DNA from: Bacteroidota bacterium
GTDB taxonomy: Bacteria > Bacteroidota > Bacteroidia > Chitinophagales > Chitinophagaceae
Length of the DNA: 64,000 nt
Direction: 5' to 3'
NCBI GenBank assembly: GCA_023386235.1
Contig: JAEWKC010000016.1
Coordinates: forward strand, 1-64,000
The notes under the pieces are model-generated. The model made no database searches. It saw nothing but the letters and a program-made list of their open reading frames with translations, and was not told the origin of the DNA. Shown here one piece after another: positions 7,395 to 16,267 of this stretch. The translations under genes and the position numbers were made by a program. Each line of letters starts with the position of its first letter. Within the stretch, counting starts at the first letter, position 1.

Positions 7395-8000
7395 ATGGCA
7401 CGTTACACAGGTCCCAAGACCAAAATCAGCCGTATATTCGGCGAGCCTATCTTAGGCAACGGTAAATATCTTACCAAGAACAGCAACCCTCCCGGTCAGC
7501 ATGGCGCAGCCCGCAAACGCAAGCAATTGGGCGAATACGCTCTTCAGCTTAGAGAAAAACAAAAAGCCAAGTACACTTATGGTGTTTTAGAGCGTCGCTT
7601 CCGCAATACGTTTGAAGAAGCTAACCGTATGAGAGGCGTTACCGGTGAAAATCTTATTAAACTGTTAGAATCCCGTTTGGATAATGTGGTTTTCCGTTTA
7701 GGCATTGCGCCTTCTCGCCCCGCTGCCCGCCAGCTGGTTAGCCACAAGCATATTTTAGTAAACGATGAGGTGGTGAATATCCCTTCCTACCGTGTAAAAC
7801 CCGGAGATACTATTGCTTTTAAAGAAAAAAGCGGTGCCAATACAGCTCTTACAAGCCAGGTACGCGGTAAAAATCCAAAATACGGATGGCTGGATTGGAA
7901 TGAAACTGAAATGAAAGGTACTTTCATTGCCTTCCCCGAAAGAGAAAATGTTCCCGAGAACATTAAAGAACAGCTGATTGTAGAGTTATACTCTAAGTAA
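7395..8000 (+). CDS. rpsD: 30S ribosomal protein S4
   Basis: This 201-residue S4 has no cysteines in its N-terminal region, so it is the zinc-free form. The S4 RNA-binding domain lies around residues 92-155 (SRLDNVVFRLGIAPSRPAAR, then HKHILVNDEVVNIPSYRVKPGD). S4 nucleates assembly of the 5' domain of 16S rRNA. In E. coli it also represses the alpha operon by binding its mRNA; whether that holds here is unknown. The structured spacer upstream is a candidate target. Confidence 0.97.
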   Translation: MARYTGPKTKISRIFGEPILGNGKYLTKNSNPPGQHGAARKRKQLGEYALQLREKQKAKYTYGVLERRFRNTFEEANRMRGVTGENLIKLLESRLDNVVFRLGIAPSRPAARQLVSHKHILVNDEVVNIPSYRVKPGDTIAFKEKSGANTALTSQVRGKNPKYGWLDWNETEMKGTFIAFPERENVPENIKEQLIVELYSK

Positions 8001-8067
8001 TCCTGATCAATAAATAATTATATAAACTCTCACTTGTGCAAAGTGAACAAACCAAACAAGTTTTAAT

Positions 8068-9066
8068 ATGGCAATATTAAGCTTCCAAAAACCGGATAAG
8101 ATTGTTTTACAAAAAGCTAACGACTTTGAAGGTGTATTCGAATTTCGCCCGCTGGAACCCGGCTATGGAAATACAATCGGTAATGCGCTTCGTCGTGTTT
8201 TACTAAGTTCTCTGGAAGGTTATGCAATTGTAGGTATCAAAATAGAAGGCGTAGATCATGAGTTTGCAACCATTCACGGAGTTACAGAGGATGTTACAGA
8301 AATGATTCTGAACTTAAAACAGGTTCGTTTTAAACTTAAAAACGACTCAGATATCACCTCCGAGAAAATCAATATTTCTATTAAAGGGAAATCTGAATTT
8401 GTAGCAGGCGATATTGAAAAAGCTACTTCTGTATTTCAGGTAATGAATCCTGAGCTTTCAATATGTATTCTTGACCCTTCTGCCAAACTGGATATTGAAT
8501 TAACCGTGGCTAAAGGCCGTGGCTATGTTCCTTCAGAAGAAAATAAAATAAAAGATACTCCTTTTGGATACATTGCAATTGATTCCATTCACACGCCTAT
8601 CACTAAGGTAAAATACAGTATTGAAAACAGTCGTGTAGAACAACGTACTGACTACGAAAAACTATTGCTTGAAGTATCTACAGATGGGACCATTCATCCG
8701 GAAGAAGCAGTAAAACAAGCCTCAAGAATTTTGATTCAGCACCTGATGATTATCACCGACGAAAATATCACTTTCGATACCAAAGAAGATAAGAAAGAAG
8801 ACATCGTAGATGAGCAGGTACTGCAACTGCGTAAGGTATTGAAGACACCACTGGAAGATCTTGATCTTTCCGTACGTGCATTCAACTGCCTGAAAGCTGC
8901 TAAGATCAACTCTTTGAGCGAACTGGTACAATACGAACAAGAAGACCTGATGAAGTTCCGTAACTTCGGTCAAAAATCTTTGACAGAAATAGACGCCGTT
9001 CTTCATGAAAGAGGCTTAAGCTTTGGTATGGATCTGGCTCGTATAGGAATAGAATCAGTAGACTAA
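8068..9066 (+). CDS. rpoA: DNA-directed RNA polymerase alpha subunit
   Basis: The 332-residue protein has the dimerising N-terminal domain (GYGNTIGNALRRVLLSSLEG near residues 32-51) and the helix-hairpin-helix C-terminal domain (LDLSVRAFNCLKAAKI, FGQKSLTEIDAVL). The C-terminal domain contacts UP elements and activators. An acidic Lys/Glu linker (TKEDKKEDIVDEQ) joins the two. Alpha dimerisation starts core polymerase assembly. Its place between rpsD and rplQ is the universal arrangement of the alpha operon. Confidence 0.98.
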   Translation: MAILSFQKPDKIVLQKANDFEGVFEFRPLEPGYGNTIGNALRRVLLSSLEGYAIVGIKIEGVDHEFATIHGVTEDVTEMILNLKQVRFKLKNDSDITSEKINISIKGKSEFVAGDIEKATSVFQVMNPELSICILDPSAKLDIELTVAKGRGYVPSEENKIKDTPFGYIAIDSIHTPITKVKYSIENSRVEQRTDYEKLLLEVSTDGTIHPEEAVKQASRILIQHLMIITDENITFDTKEDKKEDIVDEQVLQLRKVLKTPLEDLDLSVRAFNCLKAAKINSLSELVQYEQEDLMKFRNFGQKSLTEIDAVLHERGLSFGMDLARIGIESVD

Positions 9067-9155
9067 ACATTTTTAATTAATATTCAATCATCAGGCGAAA
9101 GCCGCTGCTTACATTCCTTGACACGGTGTAAACAGTCAAACAACATTTATTTGTT

Positions 9156-10166
9156 ATGCGTCACGGAGATAAAATAAATAATTTAGGGCGTAAGAAAGCC
9201 CACAGAGATGCCTTATTGTCTAATATGGCGGCTCAGTTAATCATGCATAAAAGAATAGTTACTACATTGGCTAAAGCAAAAGCTTTACGTGTATATGTAG
9301 AACCAATGATTACCAAAACTAAAAAGAACGAAAATCAATTCCAGATCAGCCACAATCATCGTCTGGTTTTTAGCTACCTTCAAAACAAAGAAGCGGTTAA
9401 AGAATTATTCAACGTTGTGGGTCCAAAAATAGCCTCTCGTCCGGGTGGCTACACCAGAATCATTAAACTAGGCATTCGCCCCGGTGATAATGCTGAAAAA
9501 GCTTTGATAGAATTAGTTGATTTCAACGAAGTATACGGACAAGAAACTGAAACACAGGATACAGCTAAGAAAACACGCCGTAGCCGCAGAAGCTCCGGTA
9601 CAGCTAAAAATGAAGGTGCAGCTGCTCCGAAAGCTACAAAAGAAACCCGTGCTAAAGGCGATGACCTTAAAAAAATTGAAGGTATAGGCCCCAAAGCCGC
9701 TGAAGCTTTAAACGCTGCAGGAATCAATTCATTCGCTGATCTTGCTGGCAAATCAGCCGAAGAGTTAAAAGAAATACTAAATGCCGCTGACGGCAATTTC
9801 AATGCTTTGGTTACCGATACTTGGGCGCAACAAGCTCAATTGGCAGCAGACGGTAAATGGGATGAACTGAAAGCTCTGCAAGATGAGCTAAATGCCGGCA
9901 AAGAAGTAGTACCTGATGATTTAGCAAAAGTGGAAGGCATAGGCCCTAAAGCCGCTGAAGCTTTGATTGCAGCAGGTATCAGAACTTATGCAGAACTGGC
10001 TAAACAAACACCAGAGCAGCTTAAAGAAGTTTTAGATGCCGCAGACGGAAGCTTTAATGCGTTAGTTCCGGATACTTGGCCACAGCAAGCTCAATTGGCA
10101 GCAGATGGCAAATGGGATGAACTGGCAAAATTACAGGAAGAATTAAAAGGTGGCAAAGAAGCTTAA
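9156..10166 (+). CDS. rplQ: 50S ribosomal protein L17 fused to two helix-hairpin-helix-like modules
   Basis: Residues 1-128 are an ordinary L17 (MRHGDKINNLGRKKAHRDAL start), which binds 23S rRNA near the polypeptide exit. Typical L17 is 115-160 residues; this one has 336. After a basic, Ala/Lys/Arg-rich linker (about 129-167) come two copies of an 82-83-residue module at 168-250 and 253-334, offset by 85 residues. Each starts DDL.K.EGIGPKAAEAL, a helix-hairpin-helix pattern, and ends with TW.QQAQLAADGKWDEL. HhH modules bind nucleic acid backbones or mediate protein contacts. The reading frame runs unbroken through both. The gene ends the alpha cluster and is followed by a strong terminator. 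Confidence 0.95.
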   Translation: MRHGDKINNLGRKKAHRDALLSNMAAQLIMHKRIVTTLAKAKALRVYVEPMITKTKKNENQFQISHNHRLVFSYLQNKEAVKELFNVVGPKIASRPGGYTRIIKLGIRPGDNAEKALIELVDFNEVYGQETETQDTAKKTRRSRRSSGTAKNEGAAAPKATKETRAKGDDLKKIEGIGPKAAEALNAAGINSFADLAGKSAEELKEILNAADGNFNALVTDTWAQQAQLAADGKWDELKALQDELNAGKEVVPDDLAKVEGIGPKAAEALIAAGIRTYAELAKQTPEQLKEVLDAADGSFNALVPDTWPQQAQLAADGKWDELAKLQEELKGGKEA

Positions 10167-10192
10167 AGCATTTGCTGATCAATAGTTTTTAG

Positions 10193-10221
10193 AAAAGGGA
10201 CACGAAAGTGTTCCTTTTTTT
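10193..10221 (+). terminator. Rho-independent terminator of the infA-rplQ cluster
   Basis: AAAAGGGACAC-GAAA-GTGTTCCTTTTTTT makes a stem of about 11 bp with one G-U pair, a GAAA tetraloop and a T tract, 26 nt after rplQ. Confidence 0.9.
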
Positions 10222-10326
10222 ATGAACATTATTGCTGCTCATTTAAACCCATACTCTCGCAAACGGTCATAAGTTCGTAAAATGTAGCTACCCTTTTATA
10301 TATTTTTCACACAAAATTTTTTGATT

Positions 10327-10722
10327 ATGAAAAAGATTTTACCAGTTGTGCTGTTATCCCTTTTAAGCATTTTACTGTTTTCAAACACTAATGATGCGCA
10401 ATACAGAAACAACAGAAATAATGATCGTTGGGATAGATACGACCGCTACGATCGGGTAAGAAACGATGCCCGTTTTTACTTTTTTCCCGAATTAAATATA
10501 TATCATGACGTTCAAAAGAACGAATATATTTACCGAAAAGGAAACAACAAGTGGACAGAATCGCGCCGACTTCCCCGCGAATACAGCAGATACAATTTGT
10601 ACTCCATGTATAAGGTACCTATTTACGAAAGAAAAAATCCTCAAAGATACAACAGAGAGCACCTCAATAAATATGCCCGCAGAGGAAATATATGGGATAT
10701 ATTCCGTAACAACAGAAGATAG
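10327..10722 (+). CDS. Small secreted, basic Tyr/Arg/Asn-rich protein
   Basis: The ATG at 10327 opens a 131-residue protein with a clear signal peptide (MKKILPVVLLSLLSILLFSN, cleavage near NDAQ). A TTG at 10321 would add only two residues and is not used. The mature part begins with an Asn/Arg/Asp/Tyr-rich repeat-like stretch (YRNNRNNDRWDRYDRYDR). It then has a pattern seen in uncharacterised Bacteroidota exported proteins: PELNIYHDV, EYIYRKGNNKWTESRRLP, YKVPIYERKNPQRYN. No enzymatic motif is seen. It is probably periplasmic or surface-associated, function unknown. It is monocistronic and flanked by terminators. Confidence 0.75.
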   Translation: MKKILPVVLLSLLSILLFSNTNDAQYRNNRNNDRWDRYDRYDRVRNDARFYFFPELNIYHDVQKNEYIYRKGNNKWTESRRLPREYSRYNLYSMYKVPIYERKNPQRYNREHLNKYARRGNIWDIFRNNRR

Positions 10723-10747
10723 GAACGAACATAGGATATTAACAATG

Positions 10748-10778
10748 AAAAAATGCCGCTTACAAAAGTGGCATTTTT
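10748..10778. terminator. Bidirectional terminator between the secreted-protein gene and purL
   Basis: AAAAATGCCGCTT-ACAA-AAGTGGCATTTTT forms a 13-bp stem with one G-U pair. It has A-rich and T-rich arms, and can serve both the plus-strand gene ending at 10722 and the convergent purL. Confidence 0.85.
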
Positions 10779-10833
10779 CTATAGTCCTATATTCATATTG
10801 TGAGGCTCAGAAAAGAGATCTCTTTACGAAGTT

Positions 10834-13800
10834 TTATTTAAAATACTCTACTCCGTTTCTAAAAATATTGTGGTAATTGGCATCCGGAATATTCTTCATG
10901 AGACCTTCTGAGAAACGCTCCGTGTGCCCCATTCTTCCGTAGATTTTCCCGTTAAGGGAAGTGATTCCTTCAATCCCAAACAGTGAATTATTCGGATTGA
11001 ATGGCATTCCGTGTGCAATGTTTCCATCCAGGTCCACATATTGCGTCGCGATTTGCCCTTTTTTATAAAGATCCGTCAGCACTTCTTCCGATGCCATGAA
11101 ACGGCCTTCACCGTGCGAAATCGGAATGGTAAAGATTTGATTTTTCGTTCCTTTCAGCCAAGGCGAATCGTCGTTCACCACTTTTACATTCACCATTTGT
11201 GAAATGTGTCTTCCGATGGCGTTGTGCGCCAAAGTCGGCGAGTTTTCATCCATATCTCGGATTTCTCCAAACGGTAAAAGTCCGGATTTTACCAATGCCT
11301 GGAAACCGTTGCAGATTCCGAGGATCATTCCATCGCGTTCCAAAAGCTGATGAACGGCTTCTTTCATCCTTTCGTTCTTTAGAACATTGACGATGAACTT
11401 GGCAGAACCGTCCGGTTCGTCACCCGCAGAAAATCCTCCGGAGAAGACTAAAATCTGCGACTGATTAATTTCTTTCACCCAGTTTTCAATGCTTTCATTC
11501 AGCAATTGATTATTCAGATTGATGAGTGGTAAACTGCTCACTTCGGCACCTTCTTTTCGGAATGCATTCTGGGTTTCGTACTCACAGTTTGTTCCCGGAA
11601 ATACCGGTGCAAATACTCGTGGTTTCACAATATTGTGTTTTTTTATAATGATATTTCTTGGCTCCGTGGAGTTCAGTTTTTCATCAATTTCAACCACTAT
11701 TTTTTCTTTTTCCTTGGTTGGGAAAAGTTCTTCAAACGTTGATTTATTGACTGATTTAAGTTCTGAAATTTTAAATCTGAAATTATTGATTTTCAATTCC
11801 TCACCATCAGTTACCAAACCACTTTCTTTCAACAAATCGCTGTGCAAACTCTCAGAAGCTTCGATGATTAAACTGCCAATATTTTTATCAAGAAGGGAAT
11901 TTTCATCTGCTGAAATTTCAGCGCCTAAACCATTTCCGAAGGCCATTTTAGCCACCGCAACCGCCACGCCGCCATCTTTGACGGTTTTTACAGACACGAT
12001 TTTTTTTGACTTGATATTTTCGTGAATGAATTCAAAAACATTTTTCAGATTTTCATAATCTGGAAGCCCGTTTTCCTGCGGTTTATGACTGAAGAGATAA
12101 ATTTTATTACCGGCTTTTTTAAATTCCGGCGAGATCACATTTTCCCTGTCGCCGTGCGCGCAGGCAAAGGAAATTAAGGTCGGCGGCACATTCAAATCCT
12201 GATAGGTTCCGCTCATGGAATCTTTTCCACCGATGGCGGCCAGTTCCAAATTCATTTGTGCATCGTAAGCACCAAGAAGTGACGCCAGCGGTTTGCCCCA
12301 CTTCTGTGGATTTGTTCCCAACTTTTCGAAATATTCCTGAAAGCTGAGTCGGATATTCTTATAATCGCCGCCCATTGCTACAATTTTGGCCACACTTTCC
12401 ACCACGGCATTCGCGGCACCAATCATGGAGTTTTGCGACGACAGATCGGCATCATAACCCCAAGAAGCGAGAGATACGGTTTCAACATTTTCTGCATCCA
12501 GTACCGGCAATGTCTGCACGCTGCCTTCCATGAGGGTTTCCTGATGCCTTCCGCCAAACGGCATGGCTACAGTAGTACCGCCCACCGAAGCATCAAACAT
12601 TTCGTGAAGACCCTTTTGAGAAGCGACATTTTTATCAGCTAAAATATTTTTGAAATTTTCTTCAGTAAATGCAATCGGGTTTGAATTAACGTTTTGCAAA
12701 TGTGAAACTTCTGCAGCCTGTGATTTCGCACAGCCGTTCGTATCCAGGAAGTTGCGACTCAGGTCCACAATTTTATTTCCTTTCCAAAACATCTGCATCC
12801 TGCCGCTGTCGGTTACTTTCGCAATTTCGAAAGCGTATATATTTTCCTGTTCGCAAAATTTGATAAATCTATCCTTGTCTTCTGCTGCAATCACCATTGC
12901 CATACGTTCTTGGGATTCCGAAATCGCTAGTTCGGTTCCGTTCAGGCCTTCGTATTTCAACGGCATCACATCGAGGTTGATTTCAATACTGTCGGCAATT
13001 TCACCAATCGCCACGGAAACACCGCCTGCTCCGAAATCGTTGGATTTCTTGATTAATCTCGTGACCTCCGGATTTCTGAAAAGTCGCTGGATCTTCCGTT
13101 CTTCCACCGCATTACCTTTCTGAACTTCCGTAGATAAGGTGTGAATTGAGGTTTCGTCCTGCTCCTTCGAACTTCCGGTCGCACCGCCTACGCCGTCCCT
13201 TCCGGTCGCGCCACCCAGCACAATCACCACATCTCCGGCTTCCGGTTTTTCCCTTTTCACCCAGTCTTTGGGTACGGCTCCGACTACGAAACCGACTTCC
13301 ATTCGCTTGGCTTTGAAACCTTCATGGTAAATTTCACTCACCAAAGTGGTCGCCAAACCGATCTGGTTTCCGTAGGAAGAATAACCGTTGGCCGCCTGTT
13401 TCGTGATGGTTCTCTGCGGAAGTTTGCCCGGCAGCGTTTCAGAAATCGGCTCCAACACATTAGCAGCGCCCGTAAGACGCATCGCCTGATACACAAACGC
13501 ACGGCCCGACAGCGGATCGCGAATCGCGCCACCCAAACACGTGGACGCTCCGCCAAAAGGTTCAATTTCCGTCGGGTGGTTGTGGGTTTCATTTTTGAAA
13601 AGCAGGTACCATGGTTCTTTTTTACCGTCATACCCAGCTTCAATTTCTACGGTGCAGGCGTTGATTTCATCGGAAATGACCAGATTATCCAGCTTTCCGG
13701 TTTTGTACAGATATTTTGCGGCAATCGTACCCAAATCCATCAGCGATACCGCCCTGTGCTCGCGGCCCAGGAATTTCCTTTTTTCCTGATAATCGGCGAA

Positions 13801-14523
13801 TATTTTTTCTAAAGTCTCTTTATAAGGACCTTCAAATTTAATGTCTGTCAAAGCCGTTTCAAATGTCGTGTGACGGCAATGGTCACTCCAATAAGTATCC
13901 AGTACTTTCAGCTCCGTTTCGGTTGGATTTCTGTCTTCAGATTTAAAATAATTCTGAATATGTTCCAGATCGTCCAAACCGAGGGCAAAGCCATGTTCTC
14001 CGTAGAAATTTTTAAGTTCTTCAGCATTAAAATCCTTAAAACCCTCATGCGTAATTACCGGATCCGGTTTTTCTTCTGCCGGAATTTCAAGTTTGCTCAG
14101 ATCTTTTTCCTGAGATTCAACTTTGTTGATGAGTAAATTCTTGATTTTTTGAAGATCATTTTCAGACACGCCGGAAAGTTCAATCAGTTTGCCGCTGCGT
14201 ACCTGGGGATTTTCGTTTCCGGTAAGAAGTGCAATACACTGCTCCGCAGAATCGGCTCTCTGGTCGTATTGCCCCGGCAGGTATTCGGTAGCGAAATACA
14301 ATTCCTTTGCAGGATTCTTTTCGTGAAGGATGTCGGTCACCGGATCTACAAATGTGTTGTTCACGACTTTTGAAAATTCCTCATTATTCAGTCCGAAAAT
14401 GTCGTAGACATTGTACATCTTGACGTTCTGAATTTCCGGAACGATATTTTTGATTTCATTAAAAATTTTAGGACTTTCTACATCGAAAATTCCTCTTTTT
14501 TCTACGAAAATTCTTTTGTTCAT
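10834..14523 (-). CDS. purL: Phosphoribosylformylglycinamidine synthase, single-chain form
   Basis: The 1229-residue protein makes FGAM from FGAR, glutamine and ATP, the fourth step of purine synthesis. It contains an N-terminal PurS-like region, two AIRS-type ATP-grasp-like halves (SDHCRHTTFETAL near 213-225, FKNETHNHPTEI) and a C-terminal glutamine amidotransferase. The amidotransferase has its nucleophile in GICNGFQ and its His in SHGEGRF. The opening MNKRIFVEKRGIFDVES and overall layout resemble the clostridial-type clade II (TIGR01857), also seen in flavobacteria, rather than the proteobacterial form. Parts of the gene look more GC-rich than the neighbours (40 of 60 bases at 13501-13560), which raises the possibility of transfer. 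It has its own promoter-like box. Confidence 0.95.
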   Translation of the reverse strand: MNKRIFVEKRGIFDVESPKIFNEIKNIVPEIQNVKMYNVYDIFGLNNEEFSKVVNNTFVDPVTDILHEKNPAKELYFATEYLPGQYDQRADSAEQCIALLTGNENPQVRSGKLIELSGVSENDLQKIKNLLINKVESQEKDLSKLEIPAEEKPDPVITHEGFKDFNAEELKNFYGEHGFALGLDDLEHIQNYFKSEDRNPTETELKVLDTYWSDHCRHTTFETALTDIKFEGPYKETLEKIFADYQEKRKFLGREHRAVSLMDLGTIAAKYLYKTGKLDNLVISDEINACTVEIEAGYDGKKEPWYLLFKNETHNHPTEIEPFGGASTCLGGAIRDPLSGRAFVYQAMRLTGAANVLEPISETLPGKLPQRTITKQAANGYSSYGNQIGLATTLVSEIYHEGFKAKRMEVGFVVGAVPKDWVKREKPEAGDVVIVLGGATGRDGVGGATGSSKEQDETSIHTLSTEVQKGNAVEERKIQRLFRNPEVTRLIKKSNDFGAGGVSVAIGEIADSIEINLDVMPLKYEGLNGTELAISESQERMAMVIAAEDKDRFIKFCEQENIYAFEIAKVTDSGRMQMFWKGNKIVDLSRNFLDTNGCAKSQAAEVSHLQNVNSNPIAFTEENFKNILADKNVASQKGLHEMFDASVGGTTVAMPFGGRHQETLMEGSVQTLPVLDAENVETVSLASWGYDADLSSQNSMIGAANAVVESVAKIVAMGGDYKNIRLSFQEYFEKLGTNPQKWGKPLASLLGAYDAQMNLELAAIGGKDSMSGTYQDLNVPPTLISFACAHGDRENVISPEFKKAGNKIYLFSHKPQENGLPDYENLKNVFEFIHENIKSKKIVSVKTVKDGGVAVAVAKMAFGNGLGAEISADENSLLDKNIGSLIIEASESLHSDLLKESGLVTDGEELKINNFRFKISELKSVNKSTFEELFPTKEKEKIVVEIDEKLNSTEPRNIIIKKHNIVKPRVFAPVFPGTNCEYETQNAFRKEGAEVSSLPLINLNNQLLNESIENWVKEINQSQILVFSGGFSAGDEPDGSAKFIVNVLKNERMKEAVHQLLERDGMILGICNGFQALVKSGLLPFGEIRDMDENSPTLAHNAIGRHISQMVNVKVVNDDSPWLKGTKNQIFTIPISHGEGRFMASEEVLTDLYKKGQIATQYVDLDGNIAHGMPFNPNNSLFGIEGITSLNGKIYGRMGHTERFSEGLMKNIPDANYHNIFRNGVEYFK

Positions 14524-14567
14524 TGTTATATATAGAGGTAAGCGAAATAATTATTTTAAATACTTTA

Positions 14568-14575
14568 CAAAAGTA
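14568..14575 (-). promoter_or_regulatory. Promoter -7 box for purL
   Basis: The minus strand reads TACTTTTG, an exact TAnnTTTG match, 44 nt upstream of the purL ATG. No clear -33 element is seen. Confidence 0.45.
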
Positions 14576-14623
14576 AACATTAATCGGGGGATTGGAAAAT
14601 TGTGGTTTGACCAGATGTGGGTA

Positions 14624-14947
14624 TTATCTCTTTCCTCTTACCAGCCAATAAGAATTTTGTATTTGTTCTTTGATAAGTGAAGCGGGTAATTCTCCATCAA
14701 CTATGATGGTATTCCAGTGTTTTTTATTCATGTGCCAACCTGGTATTATGGAGGCATATCTTTCGCGAAGCTCAATGGCTTCCTGCGGATCACATTTCAC
14801 ATTAAAACGCAACTCTTCCGTATTCAACGACAAGAGCAAAAATATTTTTCCTTTTGTTTTAAAAACCAATGTATCATCTCCAAAAGGAAACGACTCTTCT
14901 ACATCATCAAAACTCAAACAGAAATCCCTTATTGATTCTATGTGCAT
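14624..14947 (-). CDS. MmcQ/YjbR family protein
   Basis: The 107 residues match the compact YjbR/CyaY-like alpha-beta fold family. Motifs include FPFGDDTLVFKTKGKIFLLL, RFNVKCDPQEA and the typical HMNKKHWNTI followed by SYWLVRGKR at the end. Members are small cytosolic proteins with a DNA-binding-like fold and no proven function. It starts 12 nt after the rluD-type gene and is probably co-transcribed with it. The gap to purL has a separate promoter-like box, so purL is not in this unit. Confidence 0.88.
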   Translation of the reverse strand: MHIESIRDFCLSFDDVEESFPFGDDTLVFKTKGKIFLLLSLNTEELRFNVKCDPQEAIELRERYASIIPGWHMNKKHWNTIIVDGELPASLIKEQIQNSYWLVRGKR

Positions 14948-14959
14948 GGAAAGAATATT

Positions 14960-16012
14960 TTAATCCTCATCCAGCGGCTTTACATGTGTGTATTTTCGCC
15001 ATTTGTCTATAAGCTGCTGCATATCATTCGGTAGCTGTGATTCAAAAAACATTCTTTCGCCCGTGACCGGATGATCAAACCCTAATGTTTTTGCGTGCAA
15101 CGCGCAGCGCGGGCAAATTGCAAAACAATTATCTACAAACTGCTTGTATTTAGTATAAACTGTGCCTTTCAGGATTTTATCGCCGCCATATTCCCAATCG
15201 TTAAATAAAGTATGCCCTATAGATTTCATGTGCACACGAATCTGGTGTGTACGACCGGTCTCCAGCACGCACTCTACTACGGTAACGTAATTCATGCGTT
15301 CCAATACGCGATAATGCGTTATGGCAACTTTGCCAAAATCTCCATCAGGATACGTGGTGAACATTTTCCTGAAACGCTGATGCCGTGCTATATTAGCATT
15401 AATAGTTCCTTCCTCTTCTTCTACATTACCCCATACAACCGCTGTATATTTTCTGTCTACCGTATGATTATAAAATTGTTTGGCTAAATGTACAGCCGTG
15501 TCGGCGGTTTTAGCCAATAGAAGCAACCCGGTTGTATTTTTATCTATGCGGTGCACCATTCCATAACGGGGAAGATTGTTTTCATCAATGGTAGGATTTT
15601 GCTGCAAAAGATGATAGGCAACCCCATTGAGCAATGTACCTGAATAGTTGCCTACTCCCGGATGCACCACCATGTTAGAAGGTTTATTAATAACCATTAC
15701 AGCGTCATCTTCATAAACGATATCAAGATGCATTTTTTCGGGAGTAATTTCCGAGGTTTCCGGTGAGCCCAGGCTTAGTAAAACCACACTATCGCCGGGT
15801 TTTATTTTGTAATTGCTTTTTACGGATTTCCCATTTACCGTGAGCAGCCCTATTTCTATTGCCTGCTGAATTTTATTACGCGTGGCATTTTCAATTCTTG
15901 CATGCAGCCATTTATCTACGCGCTTGGGTTCTTCTCCTTTATCTATAATAAAAGATTTCCGCTCGTATATTTCTTCGCTGCTATCTTCCTGTAAAATTAC
16001 TTCTTCCTGCAA
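14960..16012 (-). CDS. rluD: RluA-family pseudouridine synthase (RluD-like)
   Basis: The 350-residue protein has an N-terminal S4-like RNA-binding domain (KWLHARIENATRNKIQQAI, residues about 34-95). The catalytic domain that follows carries the RluA signature HRIDKNTTGLLLLAKT with the nucleophilic Asp. A further conserved block, GRTHQIRVHM, is present. The family converts uridines in 23S rRNA to pseudouridine; RluD modifies 1911/1915/1917 in helix 69. An S4 plus RluA architecture also fits RluC-type enzymes, so the exact target is not certain. It heads a two-gene unit with the YjbR protein. Confidence 0.9.
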   Translation of the reverse strand: MQEEVILQEDSSEEIYERKSFIIDKGEEPKRVDKWLHARIENATRNKIQQAIEIGLLTVNGKSVKSNYKIKPGDSVVLLSLGSPETSEITPEKMHLDIVYEDDAVMVINKPSNMVVHPGVGNYSGTLLNGVAYHLLQQNPTIDENNLPRYGMVHRIDKNTTGLLLLAKTADTAVHLAKQFYNHTVDRKYTAVVWGNVEEEEGTINANIARHQRFRKMFTTYPDGDFGKVAITHYRVLERMNYVTVVECVLETGRTHQIRVHMKSIGHTLFNDWEYGGDKILKGTVYTKYKQFVDNCFAICPRCALHAKTLGFDHPVTGERMFFESQLPNDMQQLIDKWRKYTHVKPLDED

Positions 16013-16267
16013 GGTAATTTGGTTTTAGAATCTGCTGCAAGATACAAAAATGAAAAGTTATTTTACCTTATAAAAAGTGTCTTGTGAGAACTGTCTTTAA
16101 ATTTATTAAATCTAAAGAGTCTTTAACGACACGCATATACATTCTCCTGCGCGAGAAGAAATTATTATGCTTCGTTTCATGTGAATATTTTTTAAGTAAT
16201 CAAAACCCTTTGATTATTAATTCTAAATTACTCACAAGGTAATCTTTCTAAGTATATAATTTTTTGT

